Below the pieces are notes generated by a model, which was not told where the DNA came from, did no database searches, and worked only from the letters and a program-made list of their open reading frames with translations. From Harmothoe impar (Eukaryota; Annelida; Polychaeta; Phyllodocida; Polynoidae): a stretch of 64,000 bases of DNA. Each line of letters starts with the position of its first letter. The stretch's first letter is position 1. The stretch is from the NCBI GenBank assembly GCA_947462335.1, contig OX381714.1:15782618-15846617 (forward strand), in the 5' to 3' direction. Positions 22,190-31,839 of the stretch are shown here, piece after piece. Made by a program: the position numbers and the translations under genes.

Positions 22190-22465
22190 TTACCCAGTTG
22201 TGCCTAACCCAGGTTAGTCATAGGGTTGGTAGTCATTTTGGATAATGTTTTTGTCAAAAGGATAACTGACATTCAGAAAGTGACTAATTGTCTTAGTCAA
22301 AAAGACTTATCTTAATATTCCTATCGCTCCTAAACTAAAACAGGATAGTCAGTATTGACTAACCTGAAGAACCTGGGTTTGGTACTAAGGGAGCCAAAAA
22401 TTACAAACTAGGCTAGCCACTATTGACTTAGTTCTTGAGTACATAGATTATCAGTGTACCTCCTG
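22190..22465. repeat. Palindrome-rich repeat family C, copy 2
   Basis: Has AACCCAGGTTAGTCA, AGTCAAAAAGACTTATC, GATAGTCAGTATTGACTAACC and AAGGGAGCC, then GCTAGCCACTAT...ATAGATTATCAGTGTACC. The last part aligns directly with 14720-14770, while the arm corresponds to copy 1 in the reverse sense. Confidence 0.55.
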
Positions 22466-22749
22466 CCACACCACCACCAACCACCACTGGGTATATAGGC
22501 CAAGCTTTATAAATCCCCCTGGTGGCCGATACATGTACCTGGGGCTGATTGCATCAGGACCCAGGGGTAGGGTGGATGTACATACCTTGGTATCTAGGGA
22601 CGCCTCGTTGTCAGGGAACATGTGATGTGAATAAGGGTACGACTAGTGAGACTACTAGTATAGAGAGATAGTAGAACCCGATATTATGTATCTGAACTCA
22701 ATGACTGGAAAGGATAGAATTTAAAATAATTGCTTGGGTGCCATTTTTG

Positions 22750-22883
22750 TAGGTATACAGTAGATTAAACTGTAGGTGTGCAGTTTGTTGTAGGTAAACA
22801 GTAGAATCTACTGTAGGCCTAAATCCCTTCTACAGTAGATTCTACTGTAGATCTTCAGTAGACTCTACTGCATGTATACCTAG
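22750..22883. repeat. 134-bp hairpin built on ACAGTAGATTCTACTGTA
   Basis: Outer arms TAGGTATACAGTAGA and CTCTACTGCATGTATACCTA are inverted. The core repeats CAGTAGAATCTACTGTAGG and CTACAGTAGATTCTACTGTAG. A related word (TACAGTAGATTCTACT) occurs at 16563. Likely a small MITE. Confidence 0.6.
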
Positions 22884-23059
22884 ACTAACTATTTACACTT
22901 ACAGTATATTGGATAGGGCAGTATTAATTGTGTCCATTGTGTGCTCATTGGCTAATCGGCCTTTATATATAGTAACAGCCAGTTATATATGTATCAGAGG
23001 TTCTCTCTCTACTATAGGATGCATGGACAACAGGCACACAGTGACCAGTGGGATTAGAC

Positions 23060-23204
23060 ATGCAGTCCTCCGGAAGCAGCAACCCATCAGCCACAAGTAG
23101 TTTGTCCTCTGGTGATCCAGAATCCCCGCCAGCATTTCCCACCTACAAATTACCATGCCCTGCGGGGGGTGGGCGATGTGGGGGATGTAGGGGATGGGCA
23201 GGGG
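23060..23204 (+). CDS. Candidate initial exon, Ser-rich with a Cys/Gly motif
   Basis: An acceptor-like TCTCTCTACTATAG lies at about 23004-23017. ATG at 23060 follows an in-frame TGA. The frame reads MQSSGSSNPSATSSLSSGD, then PESPPAFPTYKLPC and PAGGGRCGGCRGWAGG, with C-x6-C-x2-C spacing. A weak donor (GGG|GTACTT) closes it at 23204; without splicing the frame runs into MITE copy 5. Low confidence. Confidence 0.2.
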
Positions 23205-23240
23205 GTACTTGTAACCACCTAACCCCAGTCTGGTTTCATA

Positions 23241-23497
23241 TTAACCCTTTAATTGCAGCATAGTGTCTAATGTGCTATGTATTTGGACAAATGATGATGC
23301 ACAAATTGTTTCAGCGCTGGGGGACTATTCACCAATCATTGCATCAGTGCATCAAGACAATCCTACAGCACTATATTAAGTCCATATGCATGGTGTGATT
23401 GTATGAATGCAGTCCTGGTGAGTTACTCGCCAGGGCTGCATTAATGCATCATGATAATAAAGGGCATCATGGATTAAAGCGGCCCTTATAGGGTTAA
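23241..23497. mobile_element. MITE family A, copy 5
   Basis: Bounded by TTAACCCTTTAATTGCAGCAT and GCGGCCCTTATAGGGTTAA. The right inner palindrome GCAGTCCTGG-TGAGTTACTCGCC is well kept and the left arm is diverged. Confidence 0.87.
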
Positions 23498-24477
23498 TCT
23501 ACCATGTCTGGGTCCACATGGCCAGAGGGCCTGTATAGCTATAACTCGGGTAGCACCATGTAGGCGGCCATTTTAATTCTGTGCTCAGAATCTCACGCGA
23601 GATTTCGCTGGGTACCAGACACTCACACACCATAGCTTGCCAGGAATAAACTGCATTACGAAAGCAGAGCCAAGATCTCACGGGAATGCCGGTGTCAGTG
23701 TACACACAGAGGTTGTGGGAACAAGTCCAAACTAGTTAGATCGCTATAGACCAAGCACACAACTTAGAACCATGCAACCTTCTTACCTTGGCCTCAGCAA
23801 TGGGACTAAAACACCTCCCTGGCCACAATCCACTACCTACCCCCCTCCATACCTGTCAGCAAATTGCCCAGTGATAATGGCAGCTTTTGACATTTCTTTT
23901 GGCCGGCAAGTGGTCTGGTTCTGGAGGCAGTATTTATGAGTTTACTAGGCGTTTATGATTGCAGAAATGCTCGATGCTGGTGTTTACAGTTCTTTTCCTG
24001 GCTCAGTGTGAGTCTTTGTGGCTGTGAGGTAAGATTTATAGCCTCATAACTAGGGTCGTAGCTCATATGATGTCTACTCTATCTCTTACGTGTCATGAAG
24101 GTGGAGGTTACACAGAGGGTGGTAGGAGTTCTGTACAGGATATATAGCATGGCAATCACATGCATGTGATAGAGCTATCCAAGCCATCAGCTGACCTATT
24201 CTCAAAGGTTGGAAATATAGGTTAGAGCATGCACATAATACATTTAACATTGTGCTCCCAGTGTTCTAAGCGAATTTGCAGTTGTGAAGCTAGACCGTTG
24301 CATAGTATGAGCTTGTATGTTATGAGAGATCAATTAAAAAGGGTACTCTTTTGATTTCTTTTTTTTATCATTGCAGTGATGGCTCCCTAAAATATCAAGT
24401 TGCCATTTCTGCCTATATAATATACAATATAGTACATCAGTCTATACAAAAACTTTTTCACCATGCAGGACATTCGG

Positions 24478-25617
24478 TCCTGCAATTTTTTTCCTTTGCA
24501 GGCCCGGTGTACAACCGCTATCTGTATCATAACCGCTATCTGTAGTAACAACATATAGCGGTTGACCCTCCAACCGCTATCTGTATCATAAAAACGCTAT
24601 CTGTAGTAACCATCCAACCGCTATCTGTAGTAGCCAACGCTATCTGTTGTAACTTCTGTTTCATGACATATAGGCACATCCAACCGCTATCTGTATCAAT
24701 AAACGCTATCTGTATCATACTAGTAATGTGGTGCATATGTAATGAATCTGAAGTGAGACAAATTATCTTTAAACTTTCATGGTAATTATACCATGCAAGC
24801 ACGTTCAATAAGTGCCCTGGCACTTATTAATTTGGAGTCACTGTTACCCCCGGTGCTTATAAGACAGGCCCATTTTAGAGAAGGGTATACACATCTATCT
24901 TGACAATAGTTGACCTTTCATGCATTGCCTGGCTACCCTACCCTTTCCAAAAATATGGTTGATACAGATAGTGTTGATAATAAAGATAGCGTTTTTGAGG
25001 GTAACCTCTATCTGTATCAAGTTGCTTTAATGTGCCCTATGAATATCTTGAGAAAATTGACATTTTTGATTTTCCTCCCAAAGTGGCTTTTTTTGAGAAA
25101 ATTTCACCTTTTCACAAGTTTCTTACCAAATTGGCCATTTTCAGGAAATTTGACATCTTCATGTTTTTTTTTAATTTTCTCGCCTAATCAATCACATTTT
25201 GCGAATTTGAATTTTCTACGATTTTCGACACTTTACTTGGCCAATTGGCTATTTTTGAGAAAATTAGGCTTTTCCACAATTCTTTACAAGTTTCAAACCA
25301 AATTTACCATTTTTAAGAGAGTTGACTTTTTTATGCTTTTTTCACACTTTTCTCGCCCTTTTCATGATTTTTCTTTGTCAAATTAAAGTAATGTTGAAGA
25401 CTGTGTCACTGTCAAACCAATTTTGATACACTTAGCGGTAGGAGGAATACCAGATATGCTTGATACAGATAACACCTTCTTGATACACATAATTTTGATA
25501 CACATAGCGCTTTTTTGATACACATAGCGGTTGGATGGTCAACCGCTATGTGTTGTTACTACAGATAGCGGTTATGATACAGATAGCGGTTGTACACCCG
25601 GCTCAATTTTTGCAGGC
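24478..25617. mobile_element. 1.1-kb fold-back element with reiterated subterminal repeats
   Basis: The left end (CCGGTGTACAACCGCTATC) is repeated inverted at the right end (GATAGCGGTTGTACACCCGG). Inside each arm the unit AACCGCTATCTGTATCA recurs in direct and inverted copies. More than ten CGCTATSTGT words lie between 24513 and 24720 and between 24960 and 25590, with ATCTGTAGTAACAACA also conserved in both arms. The outermost TCCTGCAA/TTGCAGG may be the true ends. I found no convincing target duplication. Long, internally repetitive inverted arms match fold-back (FB-like, often MULE-related) elements. No transposase is visible. Confidence 0.75.
25040..25380 (+). repeat. Degenerate ~60-bp repeats in the loop of the fold-back element
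   Basis: The loop consists of imperfect T-rich repeats with recurring GAGAAAATT, CACCTTTTCACAAGTTT, CCAAATTGGCCATTTT and TTTCTCGCC words. They keep a 158-codon plus-strand ORF open (24910-25386) that reads as Phe/Leu-rich near-repeats (LFLRK, FLPNWPFSGN). I judge the ORF a by-product of the repeats. Confidence 0.6.
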
Positions 25618-26037
25618 CCGGATATCGGAGTACAACCTTGCTATTTAAAAATAAAATATAAAGCAGGGGGCTGTACTGATAAAATGATAATAGATAGGGC
25701 TCCCCTATTATGTTACACTTATATTAACTCTTTTTATATGTAAATTACTGTAGAGCATTACAGAAAATATTCAAGCTATCTGTTTCATGCTGCAGAAACC
25801 TTAATAATGGTCCAATTTACAAGCCGTAAAAAATGGCAGGGATCTCTAGGATGCAGCCAGCTATTCGGATTGGCAGTAAAACACCTTCTGCCTGACCGGC
25901 AGACTTTTTGCCGGCTATAGCCGGTGTCCGGCAGGTTTTCGTATAGACTGGTACATGTATGTGTGAACAAAAATAAGATATACCTGGAAGATCAGCAACA
26001 TGAGTAAATGTTGAGAGCTAGGATACCATAATATAGT

Positions 26038-26109
26038 GAGCAGCTCGGTGTACTATCAGGTCACCCTGAGCAGCTCAGCCCGGGTAGATGGCTGTTTGAT
26101 GAGCTGCTC
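26038..26109. promoter_or_regulatory. Triple GAGCWGCTC cluster
   Basis: Three copies of the 9-bp palindrome at 26038, 26068 and 26101, within 72 bp. Spacings of 30 and 33 bp are close to three helical turns. Confidence 0.45.
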
Positions 26110-26216
26110 CCCCTACACCCTATCAGCAGCACCCCAGCGCCGCCTAACGACACTAGCCCACACTTTTAACCCTGACGGGAATACTGACCTTCGGTGAAGC
26201 ACCAACTACCGGTATA

Positions 26217-26442
26217 TAACCCTCTAAGGGCAGGATAGTGCTTTAATGTGGGACGTCCCTGGTTAGGTTGATGCATGAATCTACTCACCAGGGTTCTATA
26301 CATTCATCATCCAGATCCTCCAGGAGCGTATCAATATGTAGAGTTGGAATGATGCATGCATGAAGTACTGGCGAGTTACTCGCATGGCTGCTTTCATGCA
26401 TCATGAAGACAGTTAAGCACTATGTGGCCCTCAAAGGATCAG
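26217..26442. mobile_element. MITE family A, copy 6
   Basis: Left end AACCCTCTAAGGGCAGGATAG, right end CACTATGTGGCCCTCAAAGG, with ACTGGCGAGTTACTCGC and GGAGCGTATCAAT in the interior. Confidence 0.85.
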
Positions 26443-26807
26443 CCACTCTATTTCATGCCGGGGTAGGGGCAGGTAGAGGGTCATTTTAGCGTATTTATCA
26501 TGTTCAGGAAGTCGGCCCTTTTTTGTGTTCTTTATGTTTTTTTCAATATGTGCCCCTTTGCAATCGTTTATTAGATTTAAAATGTTGTTTCCCCTATGCC
26601 GATTTACTAGGAGTATGTCCGAGGCTCACTCGGAACATAGCCCTCTAAAGGTCATTGCAATATGGTGATTTCCGTGCCCAGTTAAGAGTCCATCAGATAT
26701 TAAAGGCTTTGAATCAAACAGAGAATAGAGGACGAGCTTAATACCTTAAAACATGAGACCCGAAAGTTGACCCACAAAGTATCCATTCCCACTAAGGGAT
26801 TTCTTTA

Positions 26808-27030
26808 ACCCTTTCAGGGCAGCATGTTACCTTAATGCAACATATATATATACGTCATAATTGTGCATCACTGCATTGCCGGCATTCGTGCATCATCATC
26901 GAGAGTGTATCAACCCCATGAAGCATTCATGATTCATGATCCATGCAGTCTTGGCGAGTTACTCGCCAGCGCTAAATGACGGCAAATGGCATAACAACAC
27001 GTTAATACACTATGCCATCCTCAAAGGGTT
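26808..27030. mobile_element. MITE family A, copy 7
   Basis: Left end AACCCTTTCAGGGCAGCATG, right end CTATGCCATCCTCAAAGGGTT. Interior has GAGTGTATCAACCCCATGA and GCAGTCTTGGCGAGTTACTCG. A TATATATATACG run is inserted in the left arm. Confidence 0.85.
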
Positions 27031-27229
27031 ATCATCGAGTATAGTGGGGCTGTGGCTTTGACACTGCTGGTGATGGTATGGGTAGGTAATGGTTCGATAT
27101 GACTCGGTATATAGGATATTGTGATTGTAGGGTGGGTGGTGGTTGTATGGTGGGGGGGGGGGGGCAGACGCCTCCAGCAGCCCTCCTCCTCCAGTAGGGG
27201 TCTGGAGGAGGTTGCCGCTCCAGTTACCG

Positions 27230-27470
27230 CTATAAGGTCACGGCCGCAGTCATATCAATGGTGACTGCGTCCTTTTTCATCCGGGATCTTGTGAGCGGCG
27301 TCGTGGGGGAGAACATTACTCGTACACATGTAGGGCGTCTGGCCGCGGGAAATGTTTGCCCCCCGAAATATGACCATATATATATGGCAGACCCCAATCT
27401 CGCGAGGTCACGCGTGACTTGTTCATGTGACCCAGTGGAGGCGGCCATTACTGATTCTACGTAAAGATGA
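27230..27470. promoter_or_regulatory. Promoter-like CpG block
   Basis: Has CCATATATATATGG (TATA-like), ATCTCGCGAGGTCACGCG (Kaiso-like plus CpG), GAGGCGGCCATTACTG (YY1-like) and TCATCCGGGATC. A G13 run lies just upstream (27151). The opposing 68- and 72-codon ORFs are compositional. Confidence 0.4.
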
Positions 27471-28059
27471 ATATGGATTTATTTTTCGACCATTTTCCTC
27501 TTTTTTTCCTTCTATTTCATTAGTTTCCTTTTGTCAATACACCGGCATTGTGATATGAGTATTGTGTTTCTTTCCAATCAAATAAACGGGTCGGCTGTTC
27601 AACAAATGTGGGTCAAATATAGCTAAAATGTAACACATAATCTAGACAACAAACGTAATGCACAAATGGTCACAGAAATCCAAACTAGCCTAATACTTTT
27701 TTCCTATTTAGCCCCAAAACTCGAAGTCTGCCCCCCCTCTCTCGAGGGAATTTCCATCAAGTAGTATAATAAAGTATAATCTGGGACCGGTGCCTTACAC
27801 AACAAGTACTGTTATAAAGTGTGCGCATAAATTCTATTCACATCTTCCTGTCAAGGATAGTTGATCAGGATAGTTGATCTCGCTTCAGTCGGTGCAGATC
27901 GTCCCATGTGTGCGAAATTAAGTATTCCGCCCATTTAGCTATATTTGGATTGTTGGAACTGAACATGCAAAATGAAATAGTCTGTCTAGTCTTGCGCCTG
28001 TGACCATTATCTGCAGTTCTTAGTAGCCACAATCAAGCGCTACACATGTCTCATCCTAA

Positions 28060-28400
28060 CTCAAATATCGTCTGCTCTAATGAGAAAGTCGTCTGCTTCC
28101 TGGCATCCCTTTCCCGCCTCCCCGCAGGTAGCGCCACCTACCAGGTGAGACAGGAAACACTCTCATTGACATACTTCCCCTAATCACCTTGCCTCGCCAA
28201 CGCAGACGCCCAGTGCCAACATTGCCTCCTTCCGCAGATGCTTGAGGAGCGTCGCTTCTGTGGCCTCGAGGCAATGTCGGCAATGGCGGCGCCCATGGCA
28301 CTGTTGCCTCTGATTACAGATGCAGTTGTTTGCCTCCCAAGGCAGACACTCTCGTGGGTTTCTCGCGGGTTTCTCGCTCTTCAGAGGGTGCTTACCTACT
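28060..28400. promoter_or_regulatory. CpG-rich block with GTCGTCTGC and a CTCF-like site
   Basis: ATCGTCTGC (variant) and GTCGTCTGC (28088-28096) are followed by GCGCCACCTACCAGG (28131-28145, CTCF-like), GCAATGGCGGCGCCCATGG (YY1-like) and a doublet of GGGTTTCTCG. No exon is supported. Confidence 0.42.
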
Positions 28401-29269
28401 GGAGATGGCCATTAGGGGGTGGTGCAGCCCAAGGCTATATCAAACATGGATAATCACAAGTATTTTGTCTCTCCTACACCCAGACCACTTCTGGGGTATA
28501 AACGTTCCCCCTGGGTCTACCTATGTAGAGATATGTTTAGTTTGAGGTAACATAATCAGGAAATATCGACTGCTGGGTCAATACTCCTTCTAGGTTTAGT
28601 GTATACTACCATGCCGGCAGACCATGCCTGAACTTTGCTCATGTGGACTATGGTATTGAAGATGAATTAATATCTAAACTCAACCAGCTGGTAACTGCTG
28701 ATTCAGATGCTAATGCGATATCTTGTTCTGAGATATATCATACGATTTGAGCCAGAAAAATGTCGAAAAGACTGAGAGTGCTGAGATTATAACGACACTG
28801 TTATTTATTTTTCAATAGACAATAAATAATAATGCAGACATATTTCTAAAGCAAAGGCTTTAAAATGTTAGTGGAGTAAGTATTTGCGGTCCCTGTTAGA
28901 ACAAGTATCAGTTATGGGAACAGTACAGTGTTTTTGGATGGTGGCTAATGGTGAATGGCATAGCACTGAGACCTTCCCAAAGCCTTCCATGTAGATAAGG
29001 GCTATACAGAGGCATTCCCGGCGTATATACTAATGCACCATGACCCACAAGGTGAGGCACACCCTTAAGTGATATGCACACCTCACTGTCTCTTAATGCG
29101 CTTCACGAATCAGGCCCCGAAATGTCGTCTGCTCACAACAATGAACCCGAGGGCATAAAGCGCGGGAACAGAGCTAAGAGGAAATTCTTTGTAACCCAGG
29201 GTGGTATAAGGCTCAGTATAGCATTAGTATTGGCAATGTGAGCGGGGAGAATGTTGGGAGGATGGAAGA

Positions 29270-29292
29270 AATGAAGGAAGGAAGGAAGGAAT
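29270..29292 (+). repeat. GAAG/GGAA microsatellite
   Basis: Short AAGGAAGG repeat inside a purine-rich stretch that continues with interruptions to about 29340. Confidence 0.7.
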
Positions 29293-29859
29293 GAGATGTA
29301 GGGCAAGAGGGAGACAGGGTGTGGGAACAAATGTTGGAGCGATAGAGTGGATAGTTAAAGGGAGAACACATAATAGGTATACAGGATTTTGCTGCCGATG
29401 TTCCATGTACATCTTGGCAGGGGTAGGTAGAGAAAGGGACAATTCAGACAGACAGATAGACAGAGAAACAGAAGAACAACAAAATCAAGACAAGAACAAA
29501 GACAGTCAACAAGATAAGAAGCTAGACCATAAACTAAGGATCAGTTGAGGATTGGGTATTCAGTATCAATTTGGGGAAGGAGAAGGGCAGGGAGCGCCAG
29601 GGTGCGGTGCTGGGGAGACAGATACACGACAAGCTTATCAATTAGTCAGTCACTCTGAGCGATAAAAGGGGCATGTTCTCTCAATATGCAGACGACTCCG
29701 GTTGCTGCCAGCAGTGGTAGAAAAAAGAGGAAAGATAAAAAGGAACAGTGGCAAGACTGAGGCCGTAGGGAAAACCTGGAAGAAGCAGTTGTCTTTTCAG
29801 TCCAACCCCAGACAGCACTTCATAGAGCTCGGCTGGTGAGATGTTAGAAGGCTGTTATT

Positions 29860-30140
29860 TTGAAAAGGGCGGGAAGCAGGATCGCTGTCCCGCCTTCCAG
29901 CAGCCCTCGGTTGTCGTCTGCTAACCGTCTTCCCTTCCGCCCTGCGCTGACCTCGCAGAAACAGACCCCGCCGCAAAAGCAGACGACATTGAAGATGTCT
30001 GTGGGTCGGAGGCAACCAGCGGAAAGCGTGGCGAATTAGCCAATGGGAAGCGCGCTGCTTCCGCTCGGCTGGTTCCCTCGTCTGCCGCTCTGTGCATATT
30101 AAACCGCCTTCGATTACGTATCATGTAGCGTTCCACGGGG
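29860..30140. promoter_or_regulatory. CpG-island promoter candidate with two GTCGTCTGC words
   Basis: CTCGGTTGTCGTCTGCT (motif 29913-29921) and GCAGACGACATT (29979) face each other in opposite orientations 66 bp apart. Nearby are AAGGGCGGGAAG (E2F/Sp1-like) and TTAGCCAATGGG (CCAAT, about 30037). Two more motif copies lie upstream at 29124 and 29688. Confidence 0.5.
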
Positions 30141-30212
30141 AGCCAACCTAATGAATCGCGAACCGTTTGTCAATGGCTGCCCGCCCTGGAGGTCCCTAGG
30201 GTGCAGGGAGGG

Positions 30213-30440
30213 CCTTTATCCCTTTAAGGGCCGCATAGTGTTTAATACAGTATACCCTATATGATGTATGATAATGATTCATGGACGCGGCGCTGCCGAG
30301 CTGCATAGGTGCAACATGCATACCCTTTTGGGGTGTATCAAGCCATTAGGGTCGGCATGGTGCTTGAATGCAGCCATGGCGAGTTACTCGCCAGGGATGC
30401 ATTCATGTATTATGACGAAAAAGCAGATGCATCAGAGGGT
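30213..30440. mobile_element. MITE family A, copy 8
   Basis: Left end ATCCCTTTAAGGGCCGCATAG. Interior GGGGTGTATCAAGCC and GCAGCCATGGCGAGTTACTCG. The right end is eroded after TATGACGAAAAAGCAGATGCA. Confidence 0.85.
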
Positions 30441-31289
30441 TGTACATGTAGCATGGTACTGTAGGTCCCCATAGGTGTGGGAACTCGCCCAGGAGGAGCT
30501 GCTGGGGGGAGGTGGGGAGTGTGTGTGTGGTGGGGGGGGGGGGGTGTAAGGGGAGCAGCGGGCTGGGCTTTATGATTGGCCACCATTGATTGGTATATGA
30601 ATTGGGCTCAGTGTCCAATATCCTAAGCCTGCTTCAGCACCTTGTATCCCTATAACCTATTCACATGGCCTATCATCACTCTGCCTTCATTAGGCTCAAA
30701 TAAGCTACCTGGTATAGGCAGAAATAAGATATCAACACTTTTATAATCGGCTTCACAACTTTAAAATGATGACACTGATATTCATGTATGTGAAATCTTC
30801 AATCAATTGCATAAATCACCATGTTTTCCCGACAGAGCAGTATTATTATACTAGGTTTTCCTTTTAGAAGTGTGAGGAACATGTATACAGTATACCGGTT
30901 GTTCAAGCTACAGTCTACCATGTAGTAGTATATATATACAATGCCACTGCATGAGTGTTGGGATTTCAGCAAAATAAAGATTGGTGAGAGTGATGATTTA
31001 AAGGCCACTTTATATCATAGTAATGTCCTTATGCACTTTCCACGATATCCTGGGGAATTTACATCACTGTAAGCAGTATTCATTTTGCCTAATATACAAG
31101 ACGCCTACAGAACAGAATAATCGATCCATATGACCAAATGAGCAACACTGAATATGACTCATTGATGAGGACTAAGTACTGCCCAGGTGACATCACAATG
31201 TCCATGTATGAATGACATTAGTGTAGCTCCCTGCTGTATTCCCCTATCTGACCAGCCCACAGACACACCCCAGCCCCTGCATGCCCCGA

Positions 31290-31545
31290 TACAACCGTAA
31301 TATGTGCATTATTATTGTCCCACAGACGGAGATCAATTCACAGATAAATTGAGGCCTAATCTGTGCATAATTATGACGTAACCGAGGAGCACTATTGGGA
31401 ATTGCCTGTCCATATCTCCACGGCCCATAACAGGGAGATCCTCACTTGATCGACTTGTGATTATGTCAATGAGGTTGTTGTAGCAACAGGGTGTCCTCCT
31501 CAGCAGACGACATTTTAATATGTGGCAGACGACATTTGAGTATTT
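31290..31545. promoter_or_regulatory. Conserved-looking element with two GCAGACGACATTT words
   Basis: GCAGACGACATTT occurs twice 22 bp apart (31503, 31525), about two helical turns. Upstream are homeodomain-like TAAT and ATTATGACGTAAC words and GTTGTTGTAGCAAC (X-box-like). No coding frame. Confidence 0.42.
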
Positions 31546-31586
31546 TCTTATTGCTTTCCATAGTTTTCAAATAATTACATAGGGTT

Positions 31587-31836
31587 ACAATTAGATTCCT
31601 TCTATTATTGTATCGCTCCTATTTCATATCATAATTAAAATACAATGGAATCCACAGAAATAGATTAGTTATCCTATTATTAAACACTGTATCGCATAGG
31701 CTTTTATATGTTGTCAAATAATAACATACGGATCACAATTAAATTCCTTCTAGAAAGTATCACTCCTATTTCATATCTTAATTAAAATACAACGGAATCC
31801 ACAAAATAGATCAGTTCTCCTAGTATCAAACACTTC
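31587..31836 (+). repeat. Two-copy tandem duplication, period ~147 bp
   Basis: Copies at about 31587-31690 and 31734-31836 share CAATTARATTCCTTCTA, ATCRCTCCTATTTCATATC and AATTAAAATACAAYGGAATCC. They differ by a modest number of substitutions and small gaps. Confidence 0.75.
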
Positions 31837-31839
31837 ATT

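Noticed and set aside
24500..24720. CRISPR-like short repeats (CGCTATCTGT)
   Set aside because: Spacing is irregular, copies are in both orientations, and the block is mirrored at the other arm of a fold-back element.
24910..25386. 158-codon Phe-rich ORF
   Set aside because: Falls on degenerate T-rich repeats in the loop of the fold-back element, and the peptide repeats follow the DNA repeats.
27363..27384. SRF CArG box
   Set aside because: CC and GG are separated by ten A/T bases, not six; better read as TATA-like.
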